Counted from the stretch's first letter, positions 23,501 through 33,605 are shown. The stretch: 64,000 nt of DNA from Forficula auricularia (GCA_024734495.1 JALMQS010000042.1:76570-140569), one strand, 5' to 3'. The notes: generated from the sequence alone by a model not told the origin. Numbers and translations: made by a program.

Positions 23501-26500
23501 GCTTACATGCTGCAGCCTTTGCTACTGAGATAATATGGTTAGATATATGGTTGAGATAATATGATTTTTCAAGCCTTTGACTGATACCTCACTTTCTAAT
23601 ATTAAAAAGAATGAAATATATCAATATTAAATTAATTGAATTCAATAGCCGGATACTGACTGAGGGTTTGCTTCGCGAGGCCAGCCCCTTGAGGCAAATG
23701 CCTGGTCGGTCAGTATCTGCCTCGCCCAAGGCAAAAGTGCTCATTTCCTCGTTTGAGGCTGCCTCGGCCCGATCCATCGGTTCTCGGTTTTTGTGAATAC
23801 TCAAAGGCGCCTCGGGTCGTTTCCTGCTTTCACTCAGGACGGTTCTGTGGCAAACAACTGAGGCAGCCTCGCGAGTCTGTTCGCTCAGTCAGTATCCGGC
23901 TAATCACTTGAAAAATATCGGTATCAAAATTTCAGATTCTGATCTCTAAATTCATTTAATCATATTCTTAAAGAAAAATCGAGAAAACTTTCAAAAAACT
24001 ATTTTTTTTGTGAAAGCAAAGATTTAAGTATCTATCTATGATTGGTCCTTAAAAGTTAAATTCATTTATTAATATTTTTTTTGTTTTAGGTTTTTTTTTT
24101 TACTTTCACTTATTCATAATATTATATATATTTTTTTCATTAATGATATTGATGCAAAAGATGTACCAAAAAGGTCCATTCCTTGTAGTTCAGGGTTGGA
24201 CCTTTGCATCATGAAAAAAGGAAAATCAGAAATTTTAGAGAGTGGGTCGTAGCTTAAGGTAACTGTGGATGCGGGTCTTCTAAGACTGAAGGTTATATCT
24301 TACTGGAAAGACTCATCTGGCAAGAGAGTTCCAGAATCTAGTAAGTCATAGTTAGGGCTCGGATTTCGCCCTATTTGCCTTTTTTTCATTTATGTCTTAA
24401 AATTTAGGCCAATATGATATCTATGCGTTTCATGAAATTCTTAATAGTAATTGTTAATGCCTATAATGCCTATTTTGCCCTTTTATGGCTGTTAGTGCCC
24501 ATTTCATTTATAAATGCCTTTTTTAGTGGTTATTTTAACTAAAATTGGCAATTTTCATTTTTTTATGATCTATACATTTTCTAAATTTAAAAGTTTTTTT
24601 GAATTATTAAGACAATATTCCTGAAAAAATTATTTATCGAGCAGGAAAATTTTACATAAATGAGCCGAGTGGACCATATTTAATAGCCTGCTCCGAACTT
24701 GAAGCAACAAATAGTTCAACAATTGCTAGAGCAATTCGCAAAGTATTAAGTAAGTTTCAATTTCTTTGTCTCCTAAAAATATTATGTATTGTCCTTTTCT
24801 TAATGGGAATTTGCATTATACTTATACAGGTATCTTGTGGCCTGCAGAAAATAATGATGAAAATTTTTTGGTATTACTGATAGACAGTGCCGCATATTAT
24901 ATGTTGAAAGCTGGGGAACTTTTAAAAGCATTTTTCACTAAAATGATACATGTAACGTGTCTTGTACACGCTATTCATAGAATGGCAGAATATTTTCCAA
25001 TTAAATTCCCAAATATTGATGCTAATAAGTATAATTTTGTTTACTTTCGTGACCCCACAGCTTAAAAAGTGTTGGGATATTTCTAATTAACGTTTTTTTA
25101 GACCAAAATTTTATATATATTTTTTACTTTTATTTTCAAGTGCCTCTTTGTTCTTAAAATTCCTTTTTAAGTGCCTATTTTTACTTAAAATGCCTTTTTA
25201 AGTGCCTATTTTAGTTATTTTTAATGCTTAGTTGCCTACCTATTTTAAAGATTTTTAGTGCCTATAAATCGGAGCCCTAGTCATAGTAATAATCGAGTTG
25301 CCGAATGCGTTTGTTCGATTGGTATCTAATTTAATCTCTTAAGCGATTTTGAATGCTTAAAAATTGAGTTTTGCGCAATTGAGGGGTGGAATTATTTTAT
25401 CTTGTCAGAACAAAATGCCATGGTAGTATCTATCAAAAAGGGAAAAAGATTGAAATATTTTTGCGCCAGGCCTAATTTAACTCTCCTCACTTAATTTTAG
25501 CCGAGATAAATTTTATGCCTCACAAGATCATAGCAATCTTGATAAGTAGAAAAGAAATTGTTTGAACCTTTTTTGAGAAAATTCCACAAAACCAAAAGTC
25601 GTTCAGAGTAAAGGGATACTTCTGGTTATCTGATTTCATCTAAAAATCTAAATTCTGCTACTCACATTCTGTCCAACTAGCTCAATTTTCAAATTCCGTT
25701 GATTTCAATTGATTTTTAGTCAGTTTTGGGCTCTGGGGACCATAAAATAAGTTTTTTGTTCTAAATCTGAATTCTCTCTATTAAGGGCATCGTTTACTAT
25801 AACTTTGAAGTATGTAAAAGATACATTCATAATCTTGGAGATAAAAGCCTCAAAGTATCAAGACCTCGAGATCGAGGATTGGAATAATTCTCATCTATCT
25901 TCATCATGTAAATATATGGGTATAAGTGAAAGTAAAATGCGACTCAGCTAGGAAATTGTTCACACCTATTATATATATGCCCATTAGGGTGGAGTGAAAA
26001 ACAAATTTTTTTGAATTTTGCTATTCCTGACCTCTTAATAGTTGCTTATGAGGCTCAAAACTATTCTCTAAAAATTTTGAGCCAAAATTCAAATGTCTTG
26101 AGGTTGCACATTTTATTTAAAGTTTCAACCATATTGCGTACAGTAGGGTGGAGTGAAAAAGCAAGATTTTAATTTTTTTTTCAAATTTTATTTCTCCTGA
26201 TATTACAATAGTTGTAAATGAACATAACAAACAATATAACAAAATCTTGGATTTTTCAGAAGTCGTCTTGAGGTTGCACAATTCACTTGAAGAACTGTTG
26301 TTTAGACTCGAATTTCGGAATTTCCTTCCTGGACTGAATCTGGGTTCTAATAAAACCATCTCTGGTTTCCTGGCCACAAACAGTTGCTGAAGCTTCAGTA
26401 ACTAGTTTAATATGTCTTTCAACGGCCTGTGAATGACAAGGAAACTTGGCGATATTCATTTTGAAGCCAGTTTTGATGATTTCATGCAAGTTTGATTCGG

Positions 26501-29500
26501 ACAGCAGTAGAGTGGCTGCCGGCTCATGAATGATAGCGTCAACCCAATTAATCATGCTGTAATATTCCTGTGAAGAAAAATTTAATTTGGGAATGTGAAA
26601 CGGGCGTATACCACTGCTCCGAATGATGCCTCTAGCCTTAATTATCCGTCGCAGTCCGAGTTCACGAATATGTTGCCTTTCATCCTGCAACATGGCTAGT
26701 ATTAAGTTTTCCGAGTGCGCAAAGTAGGCATTTCTCTGGATAGCATCAAAGACAACCTTTTTGTATTTTTCTGGTAAGAAGGAGGTCTTTGTGATAATTC
26801 CATGTAGATGTCGGTCACCATGAGTGACTTTTGGGAGATTTTTAATTACGAACCAAGAAGGGCGGTAAACTCTCATGACAAACTCGGCTAAAAGATTCAC
26901 TCGGAGCAGTGGTATACGCCCCTTTCACATTCCCAAATTAAATTTTTCTTCACAGGAATATTACACCATGATTAATTGGGATGACGCTATCATTCATGAG
27001 CCGGCAGCCACTCTACTGCTGTCCGAATCAAACTTGCATGAAATCATCAAAACTGGCTTCAAAATGAATATCGCCAAGTTTCCTTGTCATTCACAGGCCG
27101 TTGAAAGACATATTAAACTAGTTACTGAAGCTTCAGCAACTGTTTGTGGCCAGGAAACCAGAGATGGTTTTATTAGAACCCAGATTCAGTCCAGGAAGGA
27201 AATTCCGAAATTCGAGTCTAAACAACAGTTCTTCAAGTGAATTGTGCAACCTCAAGACGACTTCTGAAAAATCCAAGATTTTGTTATATTGTTTGTTATG
27301 TTCATTTACAACTATTGTAATATCAGGAGAAATAAAATTTGAAAAAAAAATTAAAATCTTGCTTTTTCACTCCACCCTACTGTACACAATATGGTTGAAA
27401 CTTTAAATAAAATGTGCAACCTCAAGACATTTGAATTTTGGCTCAAAATTTTTAGAGAATAGTTTTGAGCCCCATAGGCAACTATTAAGAGGTCAGCCAT
27501 ATCAAAATTCAAAATTTTTTGTTTTTCACTCCACACTAATGCCCATTATTCAAAGACTCAGGCTCAGTCAATAAACCGAATAATATTCTTGAAGGAGACA
27601 ATAAAAGAGAGTCTTCTGCTGGAATTACAAATTTTATTTATAACTAGACTGTATAAAACTAACTCTTCATTCATACATTAATTCCTGTGAATCAATTGTA
27701 ATAGACTGATGATGAGGGCAAAGCCTCGAAACTATAGTCTCGTTATAAAAAAAATTTAAAATTCCAACAGAAGACACACTCTTTTGTGTCTCCTTCAATA
27801 TATAAAATTCTGCTACCCTCGGCAAAAAACTTTCAATCGTATAATATTCAATTTCGAAAAGTCATTCCATTGCCTTTCCAATTTGAAAAAATTCTAAACC
27901 ATCTCAACCACTTTTATTTAAACTATATGGCATGGCTGTTTAAATTTAAAATCATTAAAATTTTGCAAATTAAGATTTAAATCTGAGTGAAATACTTAGC
28001 ACGCTTACATAATATGTCAGAGGGTTCGCATCTCACAGAGTAGCAATTATTAGCACTTGGATTCGATTCCCGAGGGTGTGAAAAACAACCCTTTGACATA
28101 TAATTAAAAATAAACCATTCCATCTCGGATCTAATAGATGACATTCTTTTGTGATTTTCTTAAAATATATATACACAATACACATATATAATAAACAGAA
28201 TGACTACGGTCATTTTCCGACTGCTAACCAAAGACCTAAAATTATATTCAATAGAAGTTACTCATATAAATCAATAATTTCAATATTTCTTAATTTTTTT
28301 ATCTTTGGAATCGACCCATGTGTTGGAAAATTGGCATGCAAAGACCAACGCTGTATACCGATATCTTTATGCTGTGATCATCTGACTGATAATAATTGTA
28401 CGATAAATTTCAGGCCTTATTGTTGTAATAAATATCTTGATGGTAAACCAAAAAAATAAATTAAACTATGATTTTACTTTAATACGTTATAAATATTAAA
28501 ACTTATTATTACAGGGATTTATAAAGAATCAAATTATCTTCAAAAACAAAAATTGGCTCATGTGGGATATTTACAAGTACCCATCTATGTTATCTTTGGT
28601 AATATTTCTTAATCTTCCACTTAACATTTGTCATACTCAAGCATTCCTTCTAGCTGTAGATTTCTAGAATAATCAATTTTATGGGCGAAAATATTTTATT
28701 GGTGCGTCCTATAAAAGTATTTTAACGTAAAATATACTTTCAAAGATTAAAGTAACTAAAGAAAATCATGAGAGCTTGTCATCTACTGAATCTGAGTTAT
28801 AATGAATAATTTTTATTGCACGTCAGAAGAGTTGTATTTGTCTCTTCTAGAATTGAACCCGAGTGCCAAAAAGCAATCCCTGCCAATGGCTACCCTGTAA
28901 GGTGGACCCATAGAGTAATATAGAGTGGAAGGCTCCATAAGGAGCCAATGTATTTTAGCGTATACGAGTTACAGAGCTCTCTGGCGAGTCCAGGGCGAAA
29001 CCATTGGGCAATAAAATGGTGGAAACCGCTCTCTTCGGGACAAATTTTGGTGACATTATCAAGAGTAAAAAATACGCTTATATATATATATAACATAAAG
29101 GGTATGTATCTTTTATCTATGACAAAGGCTTTGAATGTTCTATGATCTTTGGATAGCTCTTAAGAACTAAGAGTTTGCTAAGTGCAATCACTAGAGACCG
29201 CTTTTTCTATATACGGTAGCCTTCCACACTATATTATTCTATGGGTGGACCTATCTGACATATGATGCAAATATGCGGTCTAGTGATTTTAAATTCAATC
29301 ACATATTCCTACCATATATTTGAAATAGAAATTCGTTTGACAATCTCTCGTGATTTTCTTTAAAAATTTTAATTCTGCTGCAGTCGGTAATCTGAACTTT
29401 TATATTCATTAAAGAAACTAATACATTTTATCTCATTCAAATATTTAGGTTGTGGAATGGCATTTATGCTAATATTAACGATAATGATATTAGTAATATG

Positions 29501-32500
29501 CCGAGTTCATTCGAATCGAAACGACCCAATCTACCGAACGAGATGTAACCATCCAGGACGTACAATCCATCATCATGGTTTACAAAATGTCGCACTGTAT
29601 GATTTGGATATGCTTCTAGGAACTAGGAATACTGAAAATCCCGATGTTAATCAAGGTGAATAGGCAAATGGATTCACTTCCAGGTTCATTAAATAAATAA
29701 ACAAACTAATAAATTGTTTAAGGTAGTTGTTTCGCGACAATACTAGCAAAAAGTTAATGCTAGAGTATATAAACAGACAATAAGAATTCATAATTCATAA
29801 GCCCAAAACTTTTTGCTGCTTATGTACCGATTCTAGCCAATCCCGTGTTCGTTTGACAAATCTGGCACCATTGTAAGAGATTGAATATTTTTATATTAAA
29901 ATGACAGATAAAATTACATTTTAAAAGTCGATTTATTTCTATAAAAATCGTTTTGTTATTTTTTAACAAATGTAATCAACCCCTACTTTACACCTTATGA
30001 AAATTATAATTTTTAAAAAATCTAGCGCATGCGCACTTTATACATCTTTCGCTGGTTAAATAAATGCCAAGTTGTTTTTAATGTACATTTTTTTTATACA
30101 TTTTTCATTATTTATTTATTATTATCTCAGAAACTGGGTTGTAAGTATAAATCAAAATTGTCTTAAATTATGTATTGGTTATTGTTTAATGTTGGTAAAC
30201 TAAAAAAATCTTTGTATTTTAATTTTTCTCCTTGTGAAACACCACCAACTCCAACCTAATTTAATTTTAACAATGTTTCACTATAAACCAACACCGCGTT
30301 CCCTAAATTTTATTAATGTTGGTTTAGTTTTTTATAAAAATGGTAAGAAGGGTTTCTTAATTATAATTAAATATGTATGTAAATTTTTCGAGATCCCATA
30401 TAGTGCAATGTATAAGAGTCTGAAAAACTCTATTTTTGAAATTTAATATCTCCGGAACTATATTGTTCATAAATTTCGTTTTGCCACCAATCGATGCACA
30501 AGTATTTAAATAATAATCTGTCTAAATTTCAAAAAAATCTTAAGAAAACTCATTTGGCGGAACAACTACCTTAACGGTTAAGTGGCTCGAATTTCAAAAT
30601 AAGCTCACCTTGTGATTGCATGACTTTCGAAATTCGAAACAACACGCCTACAAGATTTAAATTTTAATTTATCAGAACACAAGAAAGTGGTATCTTTGAT
30701 CTAATTAGATATTTTGTTAAGGGAAAATGGCGTAGGTTCTTGGTGAAACATTAAATAAATTAAAGAAAATTTAATTAAAATTTTTTTAAATATAAAATAC
30801 TAGGTAAAGATCAGATGCTTGTCGTGCTAAACAAGCATCTGATCTTTTATTTATGTGAAACCTACCTAGTATTTTATATTTAACAAAATTTTCAAAAAGT
30901 TTTCTTTACTTTAACTAATTAGATATGCTTAATTGCACGTCGAAGGAGCTATCAACACACAGTAGAGAAATTTCACTCAAGGGACATAGATACTCAAGGG
31001 ACGATGGCTCCTTCAATTTGCAATTAAACATATCTCATAAGATCTAAGATACCGCCTTCTTAGTTAATAGAGTAAAGGGTGTGTAGTTTCACAGTGAATG
31101 AAATAAAACTCAAAGAGGTTTATACAAACTCAATATATTTCGGATTATTAGTCCATCATCAGGAGTTTACAAGTTAATACTAATAATAATTGAACGAGTG
31201 GTCGCCATTCTTGACATTCAAATCGAAAAAAAAATACCGCCTTCTTGTTTTCTGTTAAATTAGAAAAAAATAATATTAACAAGCAGGTCACTATAGCGCC
31301 GCAAAAATAATTAAAAGAATAAGTCGACAAAGTAGGAGTCTGAGTGCATACTGAGCGTTCTGTACCTTACAACTTCCAAAATACTTGAAATATCAAATTC
31401 GTTCATATTTATCGTTGATAGCAGGGCCGGATTTAAGAGTATGCCGCCTATAGGCTAAAGTCAATTTGCCGCCCCCTCTATAGTTCATATTTACTTAATA
31501 CATTTGTTTTACCATATACAACAAAAGGATAGAGTTCATTGGTGTTTTCATCTTTTTTTAAACCAAAGGTTCATTTAGTTTAGATAAAACTAGAATTTTA
31601 ATGGTTTATATAATAAATTATATAATCAAATTAGATATCTATTTGTTGCTTTTTTTACTTCCTTCTTTTAATATTCGTTAAAAATTAAATGGGTTTCGAA
31701 CTTCATTAATTAATTTGTTCTTGGAGAAAAGTGATCACTATTTTAAACATATTTTTATATTTTAATGCTAATGACCATAGATTATGTGCTGTGAATTGGT
31801 ATTATGTTATAGTTTTTAGAAAGTAGGCTATGTAGAAGGACTAAAACATATTTTTAAGTAACTAATATTGAAGGAGACAATAAAAGAGTGTGTCTTCTGC
31901 TGGAATTATAAATTTTATTTATAACGAGACTATAGTTTCGAGGGCTTTACATTAATTCCTGTGAATCAATTGTAATAGACTGATGAAGAGAGCAAAGTCC
32001 TCTAAACTATAGTCTCGTTATAAATAAAATTTATAATTCCAGCAGAAGCACATCTTTTATTGTCTCCTTCAATATATAAAAATTCTGCTACCTCGGCACA
32101 ATAACTTTCAATTTAACATATATTTTTAAATTCGTACGGAAAATATTATTAACGTCTGAAATACTTCATTTTAACTTTTGAATAAATTGCCAAACTGTCG
32201 CCTCTGAAAATTTGCCCCTCTAGGCTGCAGCCTACTTAGCCTATTTAGAAATACGGCCCTGGATGATAGTTGAGGTAATTTATGGAATTTTTTAATAATT
32301 TTAAGTTAAGCCATTTGTAAACGCCTAAAAATTATTTATTTTCTTATTTAATATTAATAAGGCTGCTAAAATTGCCTAACTAACTCTTGATCCATCTCTT
32401 TATCTAGATCTGCTTCATCAACATCGTCAAAACGAAGGCCCACCACCAGCCTATTGTTCTCAAGATAATTTATATAGCAATTTTGGTATTTCAAATTCTC

Positions 32501-32505
32501 TCTAG
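17114..32505 (+). CDS. Ig / LDLa / single-pass membrane protein with PPxY tail, 5' end not found
   Basis: The exons are 17114-17303, 19980-20128, 22746-22862, about 28311-28442, 28515-28598, 29449-29655 and 32408-32505 (stop TAG). The first two encode one Ig domain (Cys in SLNVTCKIL, Trp in NLSWDLP, then SDSGEFQCTA). The third is a classical LDLa module, six Cys ending CHDAADEKIDLC. The fourth is a second, Cys-rich, degenerate LDLa (CVGKLACKDQRCIP). The sixth has a membrane helix (AFMLILTIMILVIC) followed by a basic tail with HHHGLQNVALYD. The last has GPPPAY, a PPxY motif of the kind bound by NEDD4/ITCH WW domains. Introns after exons 2-6 are all phase 1. No canonical AG precedes exon 4. LDLa, membrane helix and PPxY recall LDLRAD3, but the Ig domain differs. 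The ligand is unknown. An alternative end is the in-frame TAG at 29661. Confidence 0.75.
17436..17512. repeat. TA/TATTTA microsatellite
   Basis: Alternating TA and TTTATTTA units. The long reading frame across it (Tyr/Ile repeats) is an artefact of the repeat. Confidence 0.9.
18690..19290 (-). pseudogene. Jockey/CR1-like LINE 3' end
   Basis: The T-run at about 18704-18714 marks the poly(A) side. Reading down the minus strand gives the same C-terminal region as the copy at 22986-23402 (residues around SRDWNSLPP and ALKLDTNRTNAFANSF), plus the short 3' UTR with CGATGGAGG. It is in intron 1 of the Ig/LDLa gene. Confidence 0.8.
20440..20825. mobile_element. Palindromic MITE inside the fold-back
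   Basis: Arms of roughly 170 bp: GTACTTACGTATTAACGCCA at the left and its complement at the right, with a short spacer near 20625. It is non-coding and has no clear target duplication. Confidence 0.65.
20920..21110. repeat. Small palindrome inside the fold-back
   Basis: The inverted arms ATTACACTAATTACAAAGAG and CTCTTTGTAATTAGTGTAAT flank about 100 bp. Confidence 0.65.
21395..22180. mobile_element. Palindromic pair of a dispersed repeat (GATCGCGCTTTTTAAACAAG family)
   Basis: Two head-to-head copies of a repeat whose single copies occur at 38560-38750 and 63005-63362. Shared markers are GATCGCGCTTTTTAAACAAG and CTGGACCAAGAGAGAATGAA. It is non-coding. Confidence 0.7.
22255..22545 (+). pseudogene. 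Jockey/CR1-like LINE 3' end
   Basis: It contains the LINE C-terminal coding end (CTCCAGAGACTGGAACTCGC) and the 3' UTR with CACGATGGAGG, then a short A-run. It is severely 5'-truncated and nested inside the fold-back. Confidence 0.8.
22875..23560 (-). pseudogene. Jockey/CR1-like LINE C-terminal region
   Basis: A 138-codon open frame at 23402-22986 keeps the C-terminal RT-associated region: LDAIQRRAIRLIGDPTLTD, SALSLFYRYYHGFCSDEIKS, RDWNSLPPTVFP. The sequence upstream (23403-23540) extends the thumb region without an intact frame. The T-rich 3' side at about 22880 fits a poly(A). It is one of the better preserved copies but lacks the RT catalytic part. Confidence 0.85.
23648..23901. mobile_element. 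GC-rich MITE
   Basis: The inverted ends GCCGGATACTGACTGAG and CTCAGTCAGTATCCGGC have TA on each side (23646-23647 and 23902-23903). The interior is clearly GC-richer than its surroundings and contains repeated GAGGCTGCCTCG-like pieces. It is non-coding; the TA duplication suggests the Tc1/mariner superfamily. Confidence 0.65.
24120..25445 (-). pseudogene. Jockey/CR1-like LINE tail split by a hAT element
   Basis: 24120-24352 and 25280-25445 are two halves of one LINE 3' copy (minus strand), interrupted by the hAT element at 24353-25279. Markers are GAGAGTTCCAGAATCTAGTA at the left half and TTCGATTGGTATCTAATTTA at the right. The reading frame is decayed. Confidence 0.7.
24353..25279 (+). mobile_element. 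hAT-like element with degenerate transposase
   Basis: The termini are TAGGGCTCGGATTT and AAATCGGAGCCCTA, flanked by a perfect 8-bp duplication GTCATAGT (24345-24352 and 25280-25287). Subterminal sequence repeats AGTGCCTATTTT. A 100-codon frame ending at 25065 holds the hAT core fragment DSAAYYMLKAGELLKAF and the Cys-His segment VTCLVHAIHRMAEYFP. The rest of the transposase is lost, so it cannot move by itself. Confidence 0.85.
26283..26900 (-). CDS. 205-codon ORF of the fold-back transposon, unassigned family
   Basis: The intact frame starts at 26900. The protein is soluble-looking, with no membrane segment. Conserved-looking blocks are VFDAIQRNAYFAHSENLILA (about residues 50-70), ERQHIRELGLRRIIKARG, and a C-terminal block with FPCHSQAVERHIKLVTEAS followed by RDGFIRTQIQSRKEIPKF. 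These blocks resemble arthropod proteins I remember only as uncharacterised, so I give no function. Its position inside a TIR-bounded element suggests a transposase portion, but I see no certain DDE triad. It may be the 3' half of a longer protein whose 5' part was lost when the fold-back formed. Confidence 0.6.
   Translation of the reverse strand: MNLLAEFVMRVYRPSWFVIKNLPKVTHGDRHLHGIITKTSFLPEKYKKVVFDAIQRNAYFAHSENLILAMLQDERQHIRELGLRRIIKARGIIRSSGIRPFHIPKLNFSSQEYYSMINWVDAIIHEPAATLLLSESNLHEIIKTGFKMNIAKFPCHSQAVERHIKLVTEASATVCGQETRDGFIRTQIQSRKEIPKFESKQQFFK
26875..27240 (+). pseudogene. Inverted duplicate of the ORF's C-terminal half
   Basis: From residue 10 onward this frame repeats the last ~112 residues of the minus-strand ORF with very few changes (YYTMINWDDA here against YYSMINWVDA). 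The near-identity of the arms implies recent formation or gene conversion. It has no N-terminal part and overlaps the start of the other ORF. Confidence 0.75.
27588..27836 (+). mobile_element. Palindromic element, family A, with intact hammerhead-like core
   Basis: The outer arms are GAAGGAGACAATAAAAGAG and its complement. The plus strand at 27706-27739 reads CTGATGA, T, stem GAGG/CCTC, GAAAC, TATA, GTC. ACTATAGT is self-complementary. The 3' outer end is TTCTGCTACCCTCGGCA. It is in the intron upstream of the second LDLa exon. Confidence 0.65.
28010..28095 (+). repeat. tRNA-related SINE-like fragment
   Basis: It has two B-box-like stretches (GGGTTCGCATCTC and GGATTCGATTCCCGA). No full cloverleaf can be folded by eye. 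It is probably a SINE fragment rather than a tRNA gene. Confidence 0.35.
28909..29243. mobile_element. MITE with 8-bp duplication
   Basis: The ends CATAGAGTAATATAGAGTGG and CCACACTATATTATTCTATG are flanked by a perfect GGTGGACC duplication (28901-28908 and 29244-29251). It is 335 bp and non-coding, and lies in the intron before the transmembrane exon. Confidence 0.8.
29722..30570. mobile_element. TTAA-flanked Kolobok-like element, copy 2
   Basis: TTAA lies at 29718-29721 and 30571-30574. The ends are GGTAGTTGTTTCGCGACAA and GGCGGAACAACTACC. It is inverted relative to 10248-10976 and similar along its length. No transposase is seen. It follows the transmembrane exon by about 60 bp. Confidence 0.75.
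30765..31035. repeat. Two short adjacent palindromes
   Basis: 30775-30900 has inverted arms around AGATCAGATGCTTG and CAAGCATCTGATCT. 30905-31035 has AATTGCA...GAAGGAGC against its complement GGCTCCTTCAATTTGCAATT. It is non-coding. Confidence 0.55.
31075..31200 (-). repeat. Hammerhead-like repeat, family G, copy 1
   Basis: The minus strand at 31162-31128 reads CTGATGA, T, stem GGA/TCC, GAAATATATTG. It is nearly identical to 47125-47252. No inverted partner lies next to it, so this is a single arm. Confidence 0.55.
31422..32261. mobile_element. hAT-like element (CAGGGCCGGATTTAAGAG) with nested family A palindrome
   Basis: The ends are CAGGGCCGGATTTAAGAG and TAGAAATACGGCCCTG, with duplications GTTGATAG and GATGATAG (7 of 8). 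Subterminal sequence is TAGGCTGCAGCCTACTTAGC. It is non-coding. A family A palindrome (31868-32114) is inserted in the middle. Confidence 0.8.
31868..32114 (+). mobile_element. Palindromic element, family A, mutated core
   Basis: Same outline as 27588-27836. The core at 31980-32014 reads CTGATGA, A, then a mispaired stem and TAAAC instead of GAAAC, so catalysis would be lost. It is inserted in a hAT element. Confidence 0.65.
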
Positions 32506-32929
32506 AATGAATGATATTTTTGTAGAAGATTTTTTGAGAAGAAATAAATTTCGAATTTATCCATTGTTCCTAAGGCAATAATAAGCTTTACCAAGAAGAT
32601 ATAGAATAAATATTTTATTTTGATAATAAGACTATTTAGAATGTAAAATTATGAATTTCAATATTTTTTATGCAAAAGTTATATATAACCTTCATAAAGA
32701 ATTAAAATTGTTATTATTTTACCAAAAAGAGGAGAGGGGGGGGGGGGGCTGTTCGAAAAATAGAAGAAAGGAATCTATTCTGAAAATACTATTTTTATGT
32801 TCTGGCCAAGGTAAACTAAAATGTTTAAAATGAAAGAAATAGTTTCTTAATATTATATATTTATTAATACATGGTTGGGCAAAATGCATAGTACGAAATA
32901 AATGAGGCAGCTTGAATTAAGTAATAAAA

Positions 32930-33260
32930 GAATATATTTGCAAGAAGGTTTGTCTCCAAGAGAGCAATATCTATAAGTCATGATTGTCTCTTGCATCATA
33001 GAAAGAAAAGGAAGATTTCAGGGGCTGGATTGGATTTAAAGCTAAATGAGTAGACGTGTCTTGGAGGATTGAAAATTGTAGGATGCGAGAAAATAAAAGT
33101 AAAAGAAAGTTCCTGTCTTTAGAACTATAATAATATGATTAAATGAGTTTGTTCGATTTATATCAAATTTGACCGCCAATGTGAGTAAACTGTGCGTTTC
33201 TTACACATAATGCTTTGGAGAGGGGTCAATTACTGATTTTTTTTCTCCTTAGAAATTGAC
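32930..33260 (-). pseudogene. Old Jockey/CR1-like LINE tail
   Basis: A degraded match to the minus-strand LINE 3' end: GAAAGTTCCTGTCTTTAGAA corresponds to the conserved GAGTTCCAGTCTCTGGAG region. No usable frame. It is downstream of the Ig/LDLa gene. Confidence 0.5.
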
Positions 33261-33379
33261 TCTGGGTATTTATTATCTACGAATATACATTAATAAAAAA
33301 ATGTCTGGACGAATCTTGAGCGGAGATGAGTCCCAGTTTGTATGAATAATGAGGAGGTAGGCAAAAATTTAAAACACAG

Positions 33380-33605
33380 GAATTATTTGACGGATTATTG
33401 TGGTGTTTCACAAAGTGGAAATAAAATTAAAAAAATTAAAAAATCTTTTTTTGCTAAACATCCTGATGAAGGGTTCATAGCCCGAAATATGTATTGAGAT
33501 AAATAAAAAAATCTCCAAAATATAATTTAAAAGATTTTTTAATTTTATTTCCACTTTGTGAAACACCACTATAATCCGTCAAATAATTCCTGTGTTTAAT
33601 ATGTT
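33380..33605 (+). mobile_element. Palindromic element, family C, with hammerhead-like core
   Basis: The arms are GACGGATTATTGTGGTGTTT and its complement near 33565-33585. The core at 33463-33493 reads CTGATGA, A, stem GGGT/GCCC with one mismatch, GAAATATGTA. It is non-coding. Confidence 0.6.

Larger units (their letters stand above)
25985..27538. mobile_element. Fold-back DNA transposon with 8-bp duplication, superfamily not assigned
   Basis: The ends TAGGGTGGAGTGAAAAA and TTTTTCACTCCACACTA are flanked by a perfect ATGCCCAT duplication (25977-25984 and 27539-27546). The two arms (25985-26622 and 26901-27538) are near-identical inverted copies, about 638 bp each, around a 278-bp single-copy centre. 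A second copy of the terminus lies inside each arm (26142 and 27380), so one element may have inserted into another. An intact ORF runs through the left arm and centre. It is in the intron between the two LDLa exons. Confidence 0.85.
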
